Numbered from the stretch's first letter, positions 7,354-16,906 are shown. The stretch is DNA of 51,571 nt from Rubrivivax sp. (GCA_021300575.1 JAJTDM010000026.1:1-51571), one strand, 5' to 3'. Made by a program: numbers and translations. The notes: generated from the letters alone by a model not told the origin.

Positions 7354-7456
7354 ACGATGGTGCGCGGCGTCTTCCGCAGCGAAGTCAAGGAGGAGGCCTC
7401 GGCCTCTGGGCCGAGGCCGGGGGACATGAGCGGAGGGAGACGCCGCGTGCCATCGT
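7354..7456. repeat. Hairpin element, right copy (about 103 bp), inverted
   Basis: The outer arms 7354-7374 and 7436-7456 pair over 21 positions; three of these are G-U pairs when read as plus-strand RNA. The core 7375-7435 is the inverted partner of 7237-7297. Its central stem is GGCCTCGGCC (7395-7404) and GGCCGAGGCC (7409-7418) with loop TCTG. The element ends 27 bp before the Rieske oxygenase start, so it would lie in the leader or at the promoter of that gene. Together with the left copy it fills the 303-bp gap between the Bug and Rieske genes, in which I see no protein-coding gene. Confidence 0.85.
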
Positions 7457-7483
7457 GACGAGATTTAGTGGACGAAAAACACG

Positions 7484-8599
7484 ATGACCGAAACCTACCT
7501 CCCCGACACATTCATCGAAAACGCCTGGTACGTATCCGCCTGGGACCACGAGATCGGGCCGGACGCCCTGTTCGCGCGCACCCTGCTGGGCAAGCCCTTG
7601 CTGTTCTACCGTCGCGAGGACGGCGGCGTGGTGGCGATGGACGACCGGTGCTGCCACCGGGCGGCGCCGCTGTCCATCGGCCGCAAAGAGGGCGACTGCG
7701 TGCGCTGCCTGTACCACGGCCTGAAGTTCGACCCCCAGGACGTGTGCGTGGAGATGCCAGGGCAGGAGCGCATTCCGCCCATGGCGCGCGTGCGCACCTA
7801 CCCCGTGGTGGAACGTGACCGCTTCGTGTGGATATGGATGGGCGCGCCCGATCTGGCGGACCCGTCCACCATCCTGAGCTTCTTCTGGCACGCCAGCCCC
7901 GAGTGGGCCATGAAGCCGGGCTACATCCATTACCAGGCGCACGTGCAACTGGTGGTGGACAACCTGCTGGACTTTGCTCATCTGTCCTACGTGCACCCCA
8001 CCACGCTGGGCACGGCGCGCAACGCGCAGGTCAAGGCCCAGGTGGAGGCCATCGACGGCGGGCTGCGTATCACGCGCTGGGCGCTGGACGATGAGATGCC
8101 GCCCAACCACCAGCGCGTGGCGCGTTTTGAAGGGCGGGTGGACCGCTGGCAGATCTACGAGTGGCACCCGCCCGCCTTCATGCGCATGGACGCCGGCTCG
8201 GCCCCCGTGGGCACGGGTGCGCCCGAGGGCCGCATTGCCGAGGTGGCGATGAAGTTCCGTCACACCTCGGTGCAGACGCCCGAGACGACGCGCACCGCGC
8301 ACTACTTCTTCTGCCAGGCGCGCAACTTCGAACTCGACAACACGGCCATGACCGAGGCCATCTTCCAGGATGTCAGCACTGCCTTCGCCGAGGACCGCAC
8401 CATGATCGAGGCCCAGCAGAAGATCCTGGACGCCACGCCGGGCTTCCGCCCGGTGGCCACCGTGCACGACCAGGCGCTCAACATGGCACGCCATCTGGTG
8501 CGCAAGCGGCTGGAGGAGGAGGTCAGGACGGCTGCGAACCCTGCCGCATCTGGGGTCGTGCCCATCATGGTGGCCGCTGCCGAGGGGGTGAAGTCATGA
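7484..8599 (+). CDS. Rieske non-heme iron oxygenase, VanA-like terminal component
   Basis: The 371-residue protein is an aromatic-ring or O-demethylating oxygenase of the vanillate demethylase/toluenesulfonate monooxygenase type. The Rieske centre is C56-x-H58...C75-x2-H78 with 16 residues between. The mononuclear iron site is in D159-N-L-L-D163-F-A-H166-x4-H171, and a distal acidic stretch FAEDRTMIEAQQ supplies the last ligand. Such enzymes hydroxylate methyl or methoxy groups, or demethylate, with electrons from a ferredoxin-flavin reductase; no reductase gene is nearby. It overlaps the SDR gene by 4 bp. No clear Shine-Dalgarno sequence precedes the ATG, and the hairpin element ends 27 bp upstream. 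The likely substrate is a substituted benzoate or phenol; the exact one is unknown. Confidence 0.9.
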   Translation: MTETYLPDTFIENAWYVSAWDHEIGPDALFARTLLGKPLLFYRREDGGVVAMDDRCCHRAAPLSIGRKEGDCVRCLYHGLKFDPQDVCVEMPGQERIPPMARVRTYPVVERDRFVWIWMGAPDLADPSTILSFFWHASPEWAMKPGYIHYQAHVQLVVDNLLDFAHLSYVHPTTLGTARNAQVKAQVEAIDGGLRITRWALDDEMPPNHQRVARFEGRVDRWQIYEWHPPAFMRMDAGSAPVGTGAPEGRIAEVAMKFRHTSVQTPETTRTAHYFFCQARNFELDNTAMTEAIFQDVSTAFAEDRTMIEAQQKILDATPGFRPVATVHDQALNMARHLVRKRLEEEVRTAANPAASGVVPIMVAAAEGVKS

Positions 8600-9348
8600 G
8601 GCTGAAAGACCAATCCGCCATCGTCACCGGCGCAGCATCGGGCTTCGGTGCTGCGATTGCCGAGCGCTTTGCCGCCGAGGGCGCGCGCGTGGTGGTGGCC
8701 GACCTGAACGAGGCCCAGGGCCAGGCCGTGGCGCAGCGCATCGGCGGCGTGTTCGCGCGCTGCGATGTCTCGCGTGCCGAGGATGTTCAAGCCCTGGTGC
8801 AGATCGCCGTGCGGGCCCACGGGCGCCTGGACATCGTGGCGAACAACGCGGGCGTGACGCATGTCAACAAGCCGCACCTGGACGTGACGGAGGACGAGTT
8901 CGACCGCCTCTACCGCGTCAACGTCAAGAGCCTGTTCCACATGAACCGCGCGGCGGTGCCGGCCATGCGTGCCAACCCGGGCGGGTCTTCAGGCGTGTTC
9001 ATCAACGTGGCCTCCACCACCGGCGTGCGCCCGGGACCGGGGCTGTGCTGGTACTCGGGCAGCAAGGGCGCGGTCATCACCACCAGCAAGGGGCTGGCGC
9101 TGGAGCTGGCGCGCGAGAACATCCGCGTGTGCGTGGTCAACCCCATGATCGGCGAGACGGCCATGCTGGAGCAGTTCATGGGCATGCCCGACACGCCCGA
9201 AAACCGCCAGCGCTTCCTGGCCCGCATTCCGTTGGGCCGCTTCACCCAGCCGGCTGACGTGGCGGGCGCTGCGGTGTACCTGGCCAGCGAAGAGGCCGGC
9301 TTCCTGACCGGCGTATGCCTGGACGTGGACGGCGGGCGCAACATCTGA
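8596..9348 (+). CDS. Short-chain dehydrogenase/reductase
   Basis: The 250-residue classical SDR begins at an ATG that overlaps the oxygenase stop (ATGA), so the two are translationally coupled. The cofactor motif TGAASGFG is at about residues 12-19 and NNAG at about 84-87. The catalytic Ser lies in the VASTTG stretch, and Tyr and Lys are in YSGSK. The C-terminal FLTGVCLDVDGG is typical of the 3-oxoacyl-reductase/glucose-dehydrogenase type. Downstream of a Rieske enzyme such SDRs often oxidise the alcohol made by the oxygenase, as TsaC does for sulfobenzyl alcohol. That role is inferred from context, and the cofactor (NAD or NADP) is not resolved. Confidence 0.88.
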   Translation: MRLKDQSAIVTGAASGFGAAIAERFAAEGARVVVADLNEAQGQAVAQRIGGVFARCDVSRAEDVQALVQIAVRAHGRLDIVANNAGVTHVNKPHLDVTEDEFDRLYRVNVKSLFHMNRAAVPAMRANPGGSSGVFINVASTTGVRPGPGLCWYSGSKGAVITTSKGLALELARENIRVCVVNPMIGETAMLEQFMGMPDTPENRQRFLARIPLGRFTQPADVAGAAVYLASEEAGFLTGVCLDVDGGRNI

Positions 9349-9404
9349 CGACGAAGCCTGGCTTGTACCTTCAGCCCATCCTGCACTCAATCTGGAGAAC
9401 GACG

Positions 9405-10391
9405 ATGATGATCAAGAACGCCTCCCGCCGACAGTTGGCGGCACTCGTCCTGGGGCTGCCTCTGGCTTTGGCGGCAGTGACCCCGTCTCAAGCCCAGCCG
9501 GCCTGGCCCGACAAGCCCCTCAAGGTCGTGTTGCCCTATCCGCCCGGGGGGCCCAGCGACATCGTCATGCGCCTGGCGGCCGAGAAGATGCAGGCGGTGC
9601 TGAAGCAGCCCATCGTCATCGAGAACAAGCCCGGCGCGGGCGGCAACCTGGGCACGGCCGAGGTGGCGCGCGCTACGCCGGACGGTCACACCTGGTTGTG
9701 GATCACCGACACGGTGATGACGGTCAACCCCCATGTCTACAAGAACCTGGGCTTCAAGCCCGAGGCCTTGATCCCCGTGACCGTGGGCACGGCCTTCAAC
9801 CAGACCCTGGTGTGCAACCCCGCGGTGGGCGTGAAGACGCTGGCCGAGCTGGTGACCAAGGCCAAGACCTCCAAGCTGGCCTATGCCTCCGGCGGTGCCG
9901 GTGTGCCCGGGCACCTGGCCATGGAGCTGCTGCAGTCCATGGCCGGTTTCGACATGACGCACGTGCCCTACAAGGGTCCGGCCCCGGCCATGCAGGATGT
10001 CATCGCAGGCCAGGTGGCCTGCGGCTTCCTGGCCGGCCCCACGGTGCTGCCCCAGGTGCGCGCCGGCAGGCTCGTGGCCCTGGCCGTCTCGGGCAGCCGG
10101 CGTTCGCCCGCATTGCCCGAAGTGCCCACCGTGGCCGAGGCCGGCTACCCCGCCTACGTGGCGGACTTCACGCTGGTGATGATGGCCCCGCGCGGCACGC
10201 CCGAGCCCATCGTCGCGCGCATGCGCCAGGTGATGTCGGACGCGCTGAAGACGCCCGATGTCAGCGAGAAGCTGCGCGCCGGCGACCAGATCGTGCTGGC
10301 CGGCACTCCCGCCGAGGCCGCCGCCATGCTGGCCGCCGACAGCCGCAAGTGGGGCGAGGTCGTGCGGCGCATCCAGCTCGGGCTGGACTGA
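9405..10391 (+). CDS. Bug-type (TctC family) periplasmic solute-binding protein
   Basis: The 328-residue binding protein has a signal peptide with hydrophobic core LAALVLGLPLALAAV and cleavage near QAQP (about residue 30). The family landmarks LPYPPGGPSDIVMRLAAEKM, IENKPGAGGNLGTAEVARA and HVPYKGPAPAMQDVIAGQV are present. GGAG at 9394-9397 supports the ATG at 9405; the next ATG at 9408 is an alternative. It lies between the SDR and sulfatase genes and is only moderately similar to the Bug protein at 6224-7180, so the two may bind different ligands of the same pathway. No membrane subunits are encoded here. Confidence 0.9.
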   Translation: MMIKNASRRQLAALVLGLPLALAAVTPSQAQPAWPDKPLKVVLPYPPGGPSDIVMRLAAEKMQAVLKQPIVIENKPGAGGNLGTAEVARATPDGHTWLWITDTVMTVNPHVYKNLGFKPEALIPVTVGTAFNQTLVCNPAVGVKTLAELVTKAKTSKLAYASGGAGVPGHLAMELLQSMAGFDMTHVPYKGPAPAMQDVIAGQVACGFLAGPTVLPQVRAGRLVALAVSGSRRSPALPEVPTVAEAGYPAYVADFTLVMMAPRGTPEPIVARMRQVMSDALKTPDVSEKLRAGDQIVLAGTPAEAAAMLAADSRKWGEVVRRIQLGLD

Positions 10392-10422
10392 GCACTGGCG
10401 GCGTGTCCAAGGCAGACCATCC

Positions 10423-11916
10423 ATGAACGTCCTCTTCATCATGGCCGACCAGCTGCGCTGGGACCACCTGTCCTGCGCTGGCCACCCGCATCTGCACACG
10501 CCCAACCTCGACGCCCTCGCCGCCCGTGGCGTGCGCTTCTCGCAGGCCTATGTCACCAGTGGCGTGTGCGGCCCCAGCCGCATGAGTTACTACACCGGCC
10601 GCTACCCCATCAGCCACGGCGCCACCTGGAACCGCGTGCCGCTGCCGCTGGGCGAGGTGACGCTGGGCGAGATGATCCGCGCCCGCGCCAGCGCGCGGGG
10701 TGACGAGGGCCCGGACCTGTGGCTCGCCGGCAAGACGCACGTGATGCCGGATGTGGAGGGCCTGAAGCGCCTGGCCATCGAGGGGCAGAGCGAACTGGGC
10801 CACCTGCTGGCGCGCGGGGGCTTTCGCGAGATCGACCGCCACGACGGCCACCACGAAACCGGTGACGCCGACGGCTACGGCGCTTGGTTGCGGGCCCGCG
10901 GCTACGACAGCGCCAACCCGTGGAGCGACTACGTCATCTCGGCCATCGACGAAGGCGGCCAGGTGGTCAGCGGCTGGCACATGCGCAACGTGCACCTGCC
11001 TGCGCGCGTGCAGGAGGCGCACTCCGAGACGGCCTACATGACCGACCAGGCCCTGCGCTTCATGCGCGAGCAGGGCAGCCGCCCCTGGGTGCTGCACCTG
11101 AGCTACGTCAAGCCGCACTGGCCCTACATGGCGCCGGCGCCCTACCACGCGATGTACCGCTATGAGCATTGCCTGCCCACGGTCAAGCGCGCCTCGGAAC
11201 TGGACAACCGCCCGGCCTACCAGGGTCTCATCAAGCAGCTCGACGACCACCTGGGGCGCTTGTTCAACGAGATGGCGGGCATGGGCCGCCTTGACGACAC
11301 CCTGGTGATCTTCTGCGCGGACCACGGCGACTTCCTGGGCGACCACTGGCTGGGCGAGAAGGAGCAGTTCTTCGACACCGTGCAGCGCGTGCCTTTCATC
11401 GTGGCCGACCCGCGGCGCGCGGCCGACGTCACGCGCGGCCGCGTGGACAGCCGCTTCGTGGAATGCGTGGACGTGGTGCCCACCATCCTGGAAACCCTGG
11501 GCATCCCGGTGCCCGGCCACCGCGTGGAAGGGCACAGCCTCTTGCCGCTGCTGCACGGCCAGCAGCCCGCCTGGCGCGACTTCGTCTACAGCGAGCTGGA
11601 CTACGCCTTCAAGGGCGCCCGTCTGGCGCTGGGCCGCACACCACAGCAATCACGCGCGTTCTCCATCCGCACGGCCACACACCGCTACGTCAACTGGCTG
11701 GACCTGCCCGAGCAGCTGTGGGACCTGAGGGCGGATCCGGACCAGTTCGACGATCTGGGCCGCGAGGCCTCCACCGCGGGCCAGCGCCAGCACCTGCGTG
11801 GGCAACTGCTCGACTTCCTGGCCCGGCGCAAGCACCGCACCACCATCAGCGACGAGGCTGTGGAGCGCAGCACCGCGGCGCACAAGAAGGCGGGGGTGTT
11901 CTATGGGCAGTGGTGA
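10423..11916 (+). CDS. Sulfatase-family hydrolase (arylsulfatase or phosphonate monoesterase type)
   Basis: The 497-residue protein belongs to the type I sulfatase/alkaline phosphatase superfamily. The N-terminal MNVLFIMADQLRWDHL provides metal-binding Asp9 and Gln10. The nucleophile motif is C49-G-P-S-R53, the site where Cys is converted to formylglycine. FCADHGDFLGDHWLGEK holds the second group of metal ligands. There is no signal peptide, so it is probably cytoplasmic. Family members cleave aryl sulfates or phosphonate monoesters; the two cannot be separated by eye. It follows the second Bug gene by 31 bp, making it the last gene of the catabolic cluster and suggesting that a sulfate or similar ester is removed. 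A formylglycine-generating enzyme must act in trans. Confidence 0.88.
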   Translation: MNVLFIMADQLRWDHLSCAGHPHLHTPNLDALAARGVRFSQAYVTSGVCGPSRMSYYTGRYPISHGATWNRVPLPLGEVTLGEMIRARASARGDEGPDLWLAGKTHVMPDVEGLKRLAIEGQSELGHLLARGGFREIDRHDGHHETGDADGYGAWLRARGYDSANPWSDYVISAIDEGGQVVSGWHMRNVHLPARVQEAHSETAYMTDQALRFMREQGSRPWVLHLSYVKPHWPYMAPAPYHAMYRYEHCLPTVKRASELDNRPAYQGLIKQLDDHLGRLFNEMAGMGRLDDTLVIFCADHGDFLGDHWLGEKEQFFDTVQRVPFIVADPRRAADVTRGRVDSRFVECVDVVPTILETLGIPVPGHRVEGHSLLPLLHGQQPAWRDFVYSELDYAFKGARLALGRTPQQSRAFSIRTATHRYVNWLDLPEQLWDLRADPDQFDDLGREASTAGQRQHLRGQLLDFLARRKHRTTISDEAVERSTAAHKKAGVFYGQW

Positions 11917-11939
11917 GAGGGAGGGCCACTTTGTTCAGT

Positions 11940-11976
11940 GAGTGCTTTAAAAGCTCGTCTAAGAGCACTCTATAAG
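11940..11976 (+). promoter_or_regulatory. Probable operator/promoter of the RelBE-type operon
   Basis: GAGTGCT (11940-11946) and AGCACTC (11964-11970) form a perfect 7-bp inverted repeat around a 17-base centre. They are followed at once by TATAAG (11971-11976), a -10-like hexamer, and the region is AT-rich compared with its surroundings. A palindrome upstream of a toxin-antitoxin operon is the usual site for antitoxin autoregulation. The inverted repeat could instead be the terminator of the sulfatase operon, although no T-run follows. Confidence 0.45.
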
Positions 11977-12013
11977 GCGCTAATATTGGTGTCTGTATGC
12001 AAAAGGAACAGTG

Positions 12014-12262
12014 ATGGCTCACCTGCTACTCGCACCCTTCACCGCCAGCGTGACCGAATTGAAACGTGATCCCATGGGCACCGTACAGGCGGGTGAAGGC
12101 GGGCCGGTGGCCATCCTCAACCGCAATGAACCTGCTTTCTACTGCCTGCCAGCCAAGGCCTATGAGGCCTTGATGGAGCGGCTGGACGACCTCGAGCTCA
12201 ATGCGCTGGCCGACGCCCGGGCCAACCAGCGGGAGGTGACGGTGTCGCTTGATGAGCTATGA
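12014..12262 (+). CDS. Antitoxin of a RelBE-type toxin-antitoxin pair (Phd/YefM/StbD-like)
   Basis: The 82-residue protein has a Phd/YefM-like N-terminal domain (TASVTELKRDPMGTVQAGEGGPVAIL, with the turn and strand used for dimerisation and DNA binding) and an acidic C-terminal tail that would neutralise the toxin. An AAAGGA stretch at 12002-12007 precedes ATG 12014; GTG 12011 is an alternative. Its last codons overlap the start of the toxin gene by 11 bp, the usual arrangement for this family. It probably represses its own operon through the palindrome at 11940-11970. Confidence 0.85.
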   Translation: MAHLLLAPFTASVTELKRDPMGTVQAGEGGPVAILNRNEPAFYCLPAKAYEALMERLDDLELNALADARANQREVTVSLDEL

Positions 12263-12533
12263 ACTGCGTTTCAAGGAGGAGGCGCTGGCGGAGTGGCGGC
12301 GGCTGGATGGCGGCCTACGGGAGCAGTTCAAAAAGAAGCTGATAGAGCGCCTGTCCGAACCCCGAGTGCCCTCGGCCAAACTCAGCGGGTATTCCGACCG
12401 CTACAAGATCAAGCTGCGAAGTGCTGGCTATCGCCTGGTCTACGAGGTGCGTGACGCCCAGTTGGTCGTGGTGGTGGTGGCTGTGGGCCGGCGAGATCGC
12501 AACCTGGTCTACCTGGCCGCGGGACGGCGGTGA
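12252..12533 (+). CDS. RelE/ParE-family toxin
   Basis: The 93-residue basic protein has the RelE fold signature: MSYELRFKEEALAEWRRLD at the N-terminus, then LSGYSDRYKIKLRSAGYRLVYEV and a C-terminal strand VVVVAVGRRDRNLVYLAA. RelE toxins cut mRNA on the ribosome; the conserved Arg and Tyr in KLRSAGYRLVY and the C-terminal region fit this, but ParE-type gyrase inhibition cannot be excluded. The ATG at 12252 overlaps the antitoxin gene. The C-terminus VYLAAGRR is typical of the YafQ/StbE/RelE group. Confidence 0.87.
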   Translation: MSYELRFKEEALAEWRRLDGGLREQFKKKLIERLSEPRVPSAKLSGYSDRYKIKLRSAGYRLVYEVRDAQLVVVVVAVGRRDRNLVYLAAGRR

Positions 12534-12691
12534 CCTTTGGCTCCCGTGGCGCTTGGTGGTGAGGTTGCCGAACTCGTCGCCCCCGTTGTGCTGCTAGCGT
12601 GCCCGCAACCCTCAACAGGACGAGAGCCCGCAAGGCGTATCGGTCAGCGAGATCGGGACAGCCGGACTCGCGCAGTCGGGTGGCCAGGAAC

Positions 12692-13375
12692 TCAGCGCCC
12701 CTGCCTGTAGGGCTCGTCCTCGATCACAAACCGCTGCTCGGCCAGCGCGTCGGCGATCCACTCGGCCACGGCTGGCAGGGCGGTGACGCGGTCCATGTAG
12801 GCGCGCACGGTGTCCGATACCGGCAGCGCATAGGTGCGCAGCCGCATGCACACCGGGGCGTAGTAGGCGTCGGCGATCGAGAACTCGCCAAAGAGCATCG
12901 GCCCGCCGTGCTCTTGCAGCAAGCCTTCCCACATGGCCTGGATGCGCGCCACGTCGGCGCGCAGGCCCGGTTTGTCACGCCAGACGATGGCGCCGATCTC
13001 GGGCAGCGAGGCCTCGATGTTCATCGGGCAGTGGCTGCGCAGGCTGCTGAAGTCCGCATGCATCTCCGCGCAGATGCTGCGCGCCCGGGCGCGCGCCACT
13101 GGGTCGGCCGGCCACAGCCGCTTCTCGGGGAATCGCTCGGCCAGCGTCTCGGCAATGGCCAGCGAGTCCCACACGGCCCCTGAGCCGTCCACCAGAACCG
13201 GCACCTTGCCGACGGGATTGAGCGCCAGGACCTTCTGCTTGAAGGGCGAAGCGGGCTCGAAGTCGTCGAAGGGCACCATCACCTCCTCGAAAGCGATCCC
13301 GGCCTGACGCATCAGCACCCACGGTCGCATGGACCAGGAGGAATAGTTCTTGTTGGCGATGAAGAGTTGGTGCAT
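12692..13375 (-). CDS. Glutathione S-transferase family protein
   Basis: The 227-residue protein has an N-terminal thioredoxin-like domain (LFIANKNYSSWSMRPWVLMR, with a catalytic Ser in the SSWS stretch, then NPVGKVPVLVD carrying the cis-Pro, and the glutathione-binding turn around WDSLAIAETL). A C-terminal all-helical domain (about residues 90-220) contains the GEFSIADAYYAPV motif. The start is set at ATG 13375, where homology to the family begins; no strong Shine-Dalgarno sequence is visible. It is on the same strand as the LD-carboxypeptidase gene 37 bp upstream. The substrate is unknown; detoxification of electrophiles is the family role. Confidence 0.9.
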   Translation of the reverse strand: MHQLFIANKNYSSWSMRPWVLMRQAGIAFEEVMVPFDDFEPASPFKQKVLALNPVGKVPVLVDGSGAVWDSLAIAETLAERFPEKRLWPADPVARARARSICAEMHADFSSLRSHCPMNIEASLPEIGAIVWRDKPGLRADVARIQAMWEGLLQEHGGPMLFGEFSIADAYYAPVCMRLRTYALPVSDTVRAYMDRVTALPAVAEWIADALAEQRFVIEDEPYRQGR

Positions 13376-13412
13376 GGTGGGCCCTGCTGCGGGTCGGTTG
13401 CACAAGGGGTAA

Positions 13413-14378
13413 TTATTGGACCGCAGGTTCCAGCAACTGGATCGTTCCCGCGTCCGCATCCATCTCCGTCGGCACCCCCAGCGGTAATGTGAATTTGCGC
13501 TTGGTATGGCCGAACTGCGCGCCGCGGTAGACCGGTACGCCCAGGTTGCCGAAGTAGTCGTCGAACACCTCGTCCAGGGTGAGCGAGCCGAAGCTGCCTT
13601 CGCTGGGCTTGCAGTCGGTGAAGCCGCCCAGCACCACCCCGGCCACTTGCTCAAGTGCGCCCGTGAGCATCAGCGTGGAGAGCATGCGGTCGATGCGGTA
13701 GACGTATTCGTTGACGTCCTCCAGGAACAGGACGGCGCCATCGAACGAGGGCCAGTAAGGCGTGCCAGCCAGCGAGGTCAGCACGGCCAGGTTGCCGCCC
13801 ACCAGCGGGCCCTGGGCGGTGCCGCCATTCAAGGTGGTGATGCGCCCCTCCTTGGCCACCAGGTCGTCGCCCGGCACCACCGTGTTTCGCATCGTGTGCG
13901 CCTGACCGTCCATGACCACGGCCTGGAAGTGCTCGACGCTGAAGGCGTTCCATTCCGAGCGGCCCAGCGGGCTGTGAAAGGTGACCAGGCCCGTCTTGAC
14001 GTTCACCGCCGTGATCAGGGCCGTCACATCCGAGAAGCCGCCCAGAAACTTGGGGTGCTGCGCGATCAGGTCGTAATCCAGCAGGGGCAGCACCCGGTTG
14101 GCGCCCGAGCCACCTGTCATGGCCAGGATACCGGCGACTTCGGGGTCCTTGAACATCGCGTGGAGGTCATCGGCCCGCTGCAGCGGCGTGCCGGCCATGT
14201 GCCCATAGCGGGCGCGCAGGTGCTCGCCTTCCTTGACCTGAAAGCCCAGGGCATGCAGCCGCTCATGCGTTTCCTCGTAGGGCGCGCGTTCGTACACGGC
14301 CCCGGACGGATTGATCAGGCCGATGGTGTCGCCTGGGCGCAGTCGGGCGGGGAAGAGGGGCGCGGGCAGGTCGGTCAT
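13413..14378 (-). CDS. ldcA: LD-carboxypeptidase (family S66, LdcA-like)
   Basis: The 321-residue cytoplasmic enzyme releases the terminal D-Ala from murein tetrapeptides during peptidoglycan recycling. The S66 landmarks are visible: TGGSGANRVLPLLDYD, the nucleophile S116 in GGFSDVTAL, a catalytic Glu in LFLEDVNEYVYRIDRML (E220, or less likely E224), and H291 in FGHTKRKFTLPLGV. Length and order match the family. The start at ATG 14378 fits the conserved N-terminus (RLRPGDTIGLINPSG). It is probably co-transcribed with the GST gene downstream, although the two have no obvious shared role. Confidence 0.92.
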   Translation of the reverse strand: MTDLPAPLFPARLRPGDTIGLINPSGAVYERAPYEETHERLHALGFQVKEGEHLRARYGHMAGTPLQRADDLHAMFKDPEVAGILAMTGGSGANRVLPLLDYDLIAQHPKFLGGFSDVTALITAVNVKTGLVTFHSPLGRSEWNAFSVEHFQAVVMDGQAHTMRNTVVPGDDLVAKEGRITTLNGGTAQGPLVGGNLAVLTSLAGTPYWPSFDGAVLFLEDVNEYVYRIDRMLSTLMLTGALEQVAGVVLGGFTDCKPSEGSFGSLTLDEVFDDYFGNLGVPVYRGAQFGHTKRKFTLPLGVPTEMDADAGTIQLLEPAVQ

Positions 14379-14614
14379 GCGGGGTCGGGTGGGTCGTGCA
14401 GTGGTTTCGTTCGGGGTTTCTGTGCTGCGCCAGCGGTGGGTGGACCCGATGCGAACCTGAATCTCCCTTGGGCACCGCATCCTGCATCACATCGCGCAAG
14501 TCCTTGAAGGGTGGAAATACGGGGTGCGGGCGGGCCAGATTTGGCGTTTCCCCAAACTTGAGTCAGACTTTCCCCAATTGACACAGAAAGTTGTGCCTGA
14601 AGGGGCGCGACTGC

Positions 14615-15454
14615 GTGATTGCGGAGTTGCCCTTGCTGTCCCTGAACACGAACATGATGGCCGTGACCGCCCGGCGGTACTGGATGACCACGGAGGTGGT
14701 CTTGCAGACCACCACCGCGCGCCTGTCTTCCGGCCTGCGCATCAACAGCGCCCGGGATGATCCGGCGGGCCTGGCCATCTCCGAGCGCCTGCTGGCGCAG
14801 ATCCGGGGCACGGACGTGGCGGTGCGCAATGCCAACGATGGCATCTCCAGGGCGCAGGTGGGCGAAGGCGCCGCGGGCTCGGTGGTGAGCACACTTCAAC
14901 GCATGAAGGAACTCGCCGTGCAGGCCTCCAACGGCACCCTGACTGGCGCGGACCGGGACCTGCTGGAAGTGGAGTTCGATCAGTTGCAGGCCGAAGTCAC
15001 GGATCTGGTCTCGAACACTGCCTACGGTGGTGTGTCCTTGCTCGACAACGCCGACAGCGCCGCGTTCCAGGTGGGTCCGAACGCAGGCCAGACCCTGAGC
15101 ATGACGAACACCGATCTCTCGGGTCTGGTCGCCAACTTGGCGGGTCTTTTCCTGGCCGACGGCACGGGCGCGCAGGCGACCGCCGCCAACGCCGCCCTGG
15201 ACGCGGAGTTGGAGACTGCCACCTCGGCCCAGGCGTCCTGGGGGGCGATGCAGAGCCGCTTCGACAGCGTGGTGTCGAATCTGCAGTCGTCTTCCATTGC
15301 GCTGACCGCTTCCCGCGGTCGCATCATGGATGCGGACATCGCCTTGGAGACGGCGAACCGGTCGCGCCTGTTGGTGTTGCAGGAGTCCGCCATCGCCATG
15401 CTGGCCCAGGCCAACGCACGGCCGCAGACAGTGTTGAGTCTGTTGCTGGGTTGA
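14615..15454 (+). CDS. Flagellin-like protein, short, with GTG start
   Basis: The protein is about 279 residues and keeps only the D0/D1 parts of flagellin: TTTARLSSGLRINSARDDPAGLAISERL in the N-terminal half and SSSIALTASRGRIMDADIALE...QANARPQTVLSLLLG at the C-terminus. The central variable domains are nearly absent. The GTG at 14615 is preferred because AAGGGG lies about nine bases upstream and because MIAELPLLSLNTN aligns with the normal flagellin N-terminus (I-N-T-N). The start region is unusual: MMAVTARRYWMTTEV replaces the common MSLNAQRNL-type stretch. No other flagellar genes are nearby. It could be an accessory or degenerate flagellin rather than the main filament protein. Confidence 0.85.
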   Translation: MIAELPLLSLNTNMMAVTARRYWMTTEVVLQTTTARLSSGLRINSARDDPAGLAISERLLAQIRGTDVAVRNANDGISRAQVGEGAAGSVVSTLQRMKELAVQASNGTLTGADRDLLEVEFDQLQAEVTDLVSNTAYGGVSLLDNADSAAFQVGPNAGQTLSMTNTDLSGLVANLAGLFLADGTGAQATAANAALDAELETATSAQASWGAMQSRFDSVVSNLQSSSIALTASRGRIMDADIALETANRSRLLVLQESAIAMLAQANARPQTVLSLLLG

Positions 15455-15488
15455 TGGGCAAGGGCCTACACAGGCCCGCACAGACCCA

Positions 15489-15508
15489 CACGGGCCTGGA
15501 AGCCCGTG
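15489..15508 (+). terminator. Hairpin after the flagellin gene
   Basis: CACGGGC (15489-15495) and GCCCGTG (15502-15508) form a 7-bp GC-rich stem with a 6-base loop, 34 bp after the flagellin stop. There is no T-run after it, so it is at best a weak or Rho-assisted terminator. Confidence 0.4.
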
Positions 15509-15532
15509 CTCGGCTTCGCTCCCGAGGCTTGA

Positions 15533-16906
<1,374 letters not shown>

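Noticed and set aside
7237..7435. CRISPR-like or attachment-site repeat
   Set aside because: Only two copies, in inverted orientation, each a hairpin with no regular spacers and no integrase or cas gene nearby.
10423..11916. Alkaline phosphatase or phosphoglycerate mutase as the product
   Set aside because: The CGPSR motif is specific for formylglycine-type sulfatases and phosphonate monoesterases.
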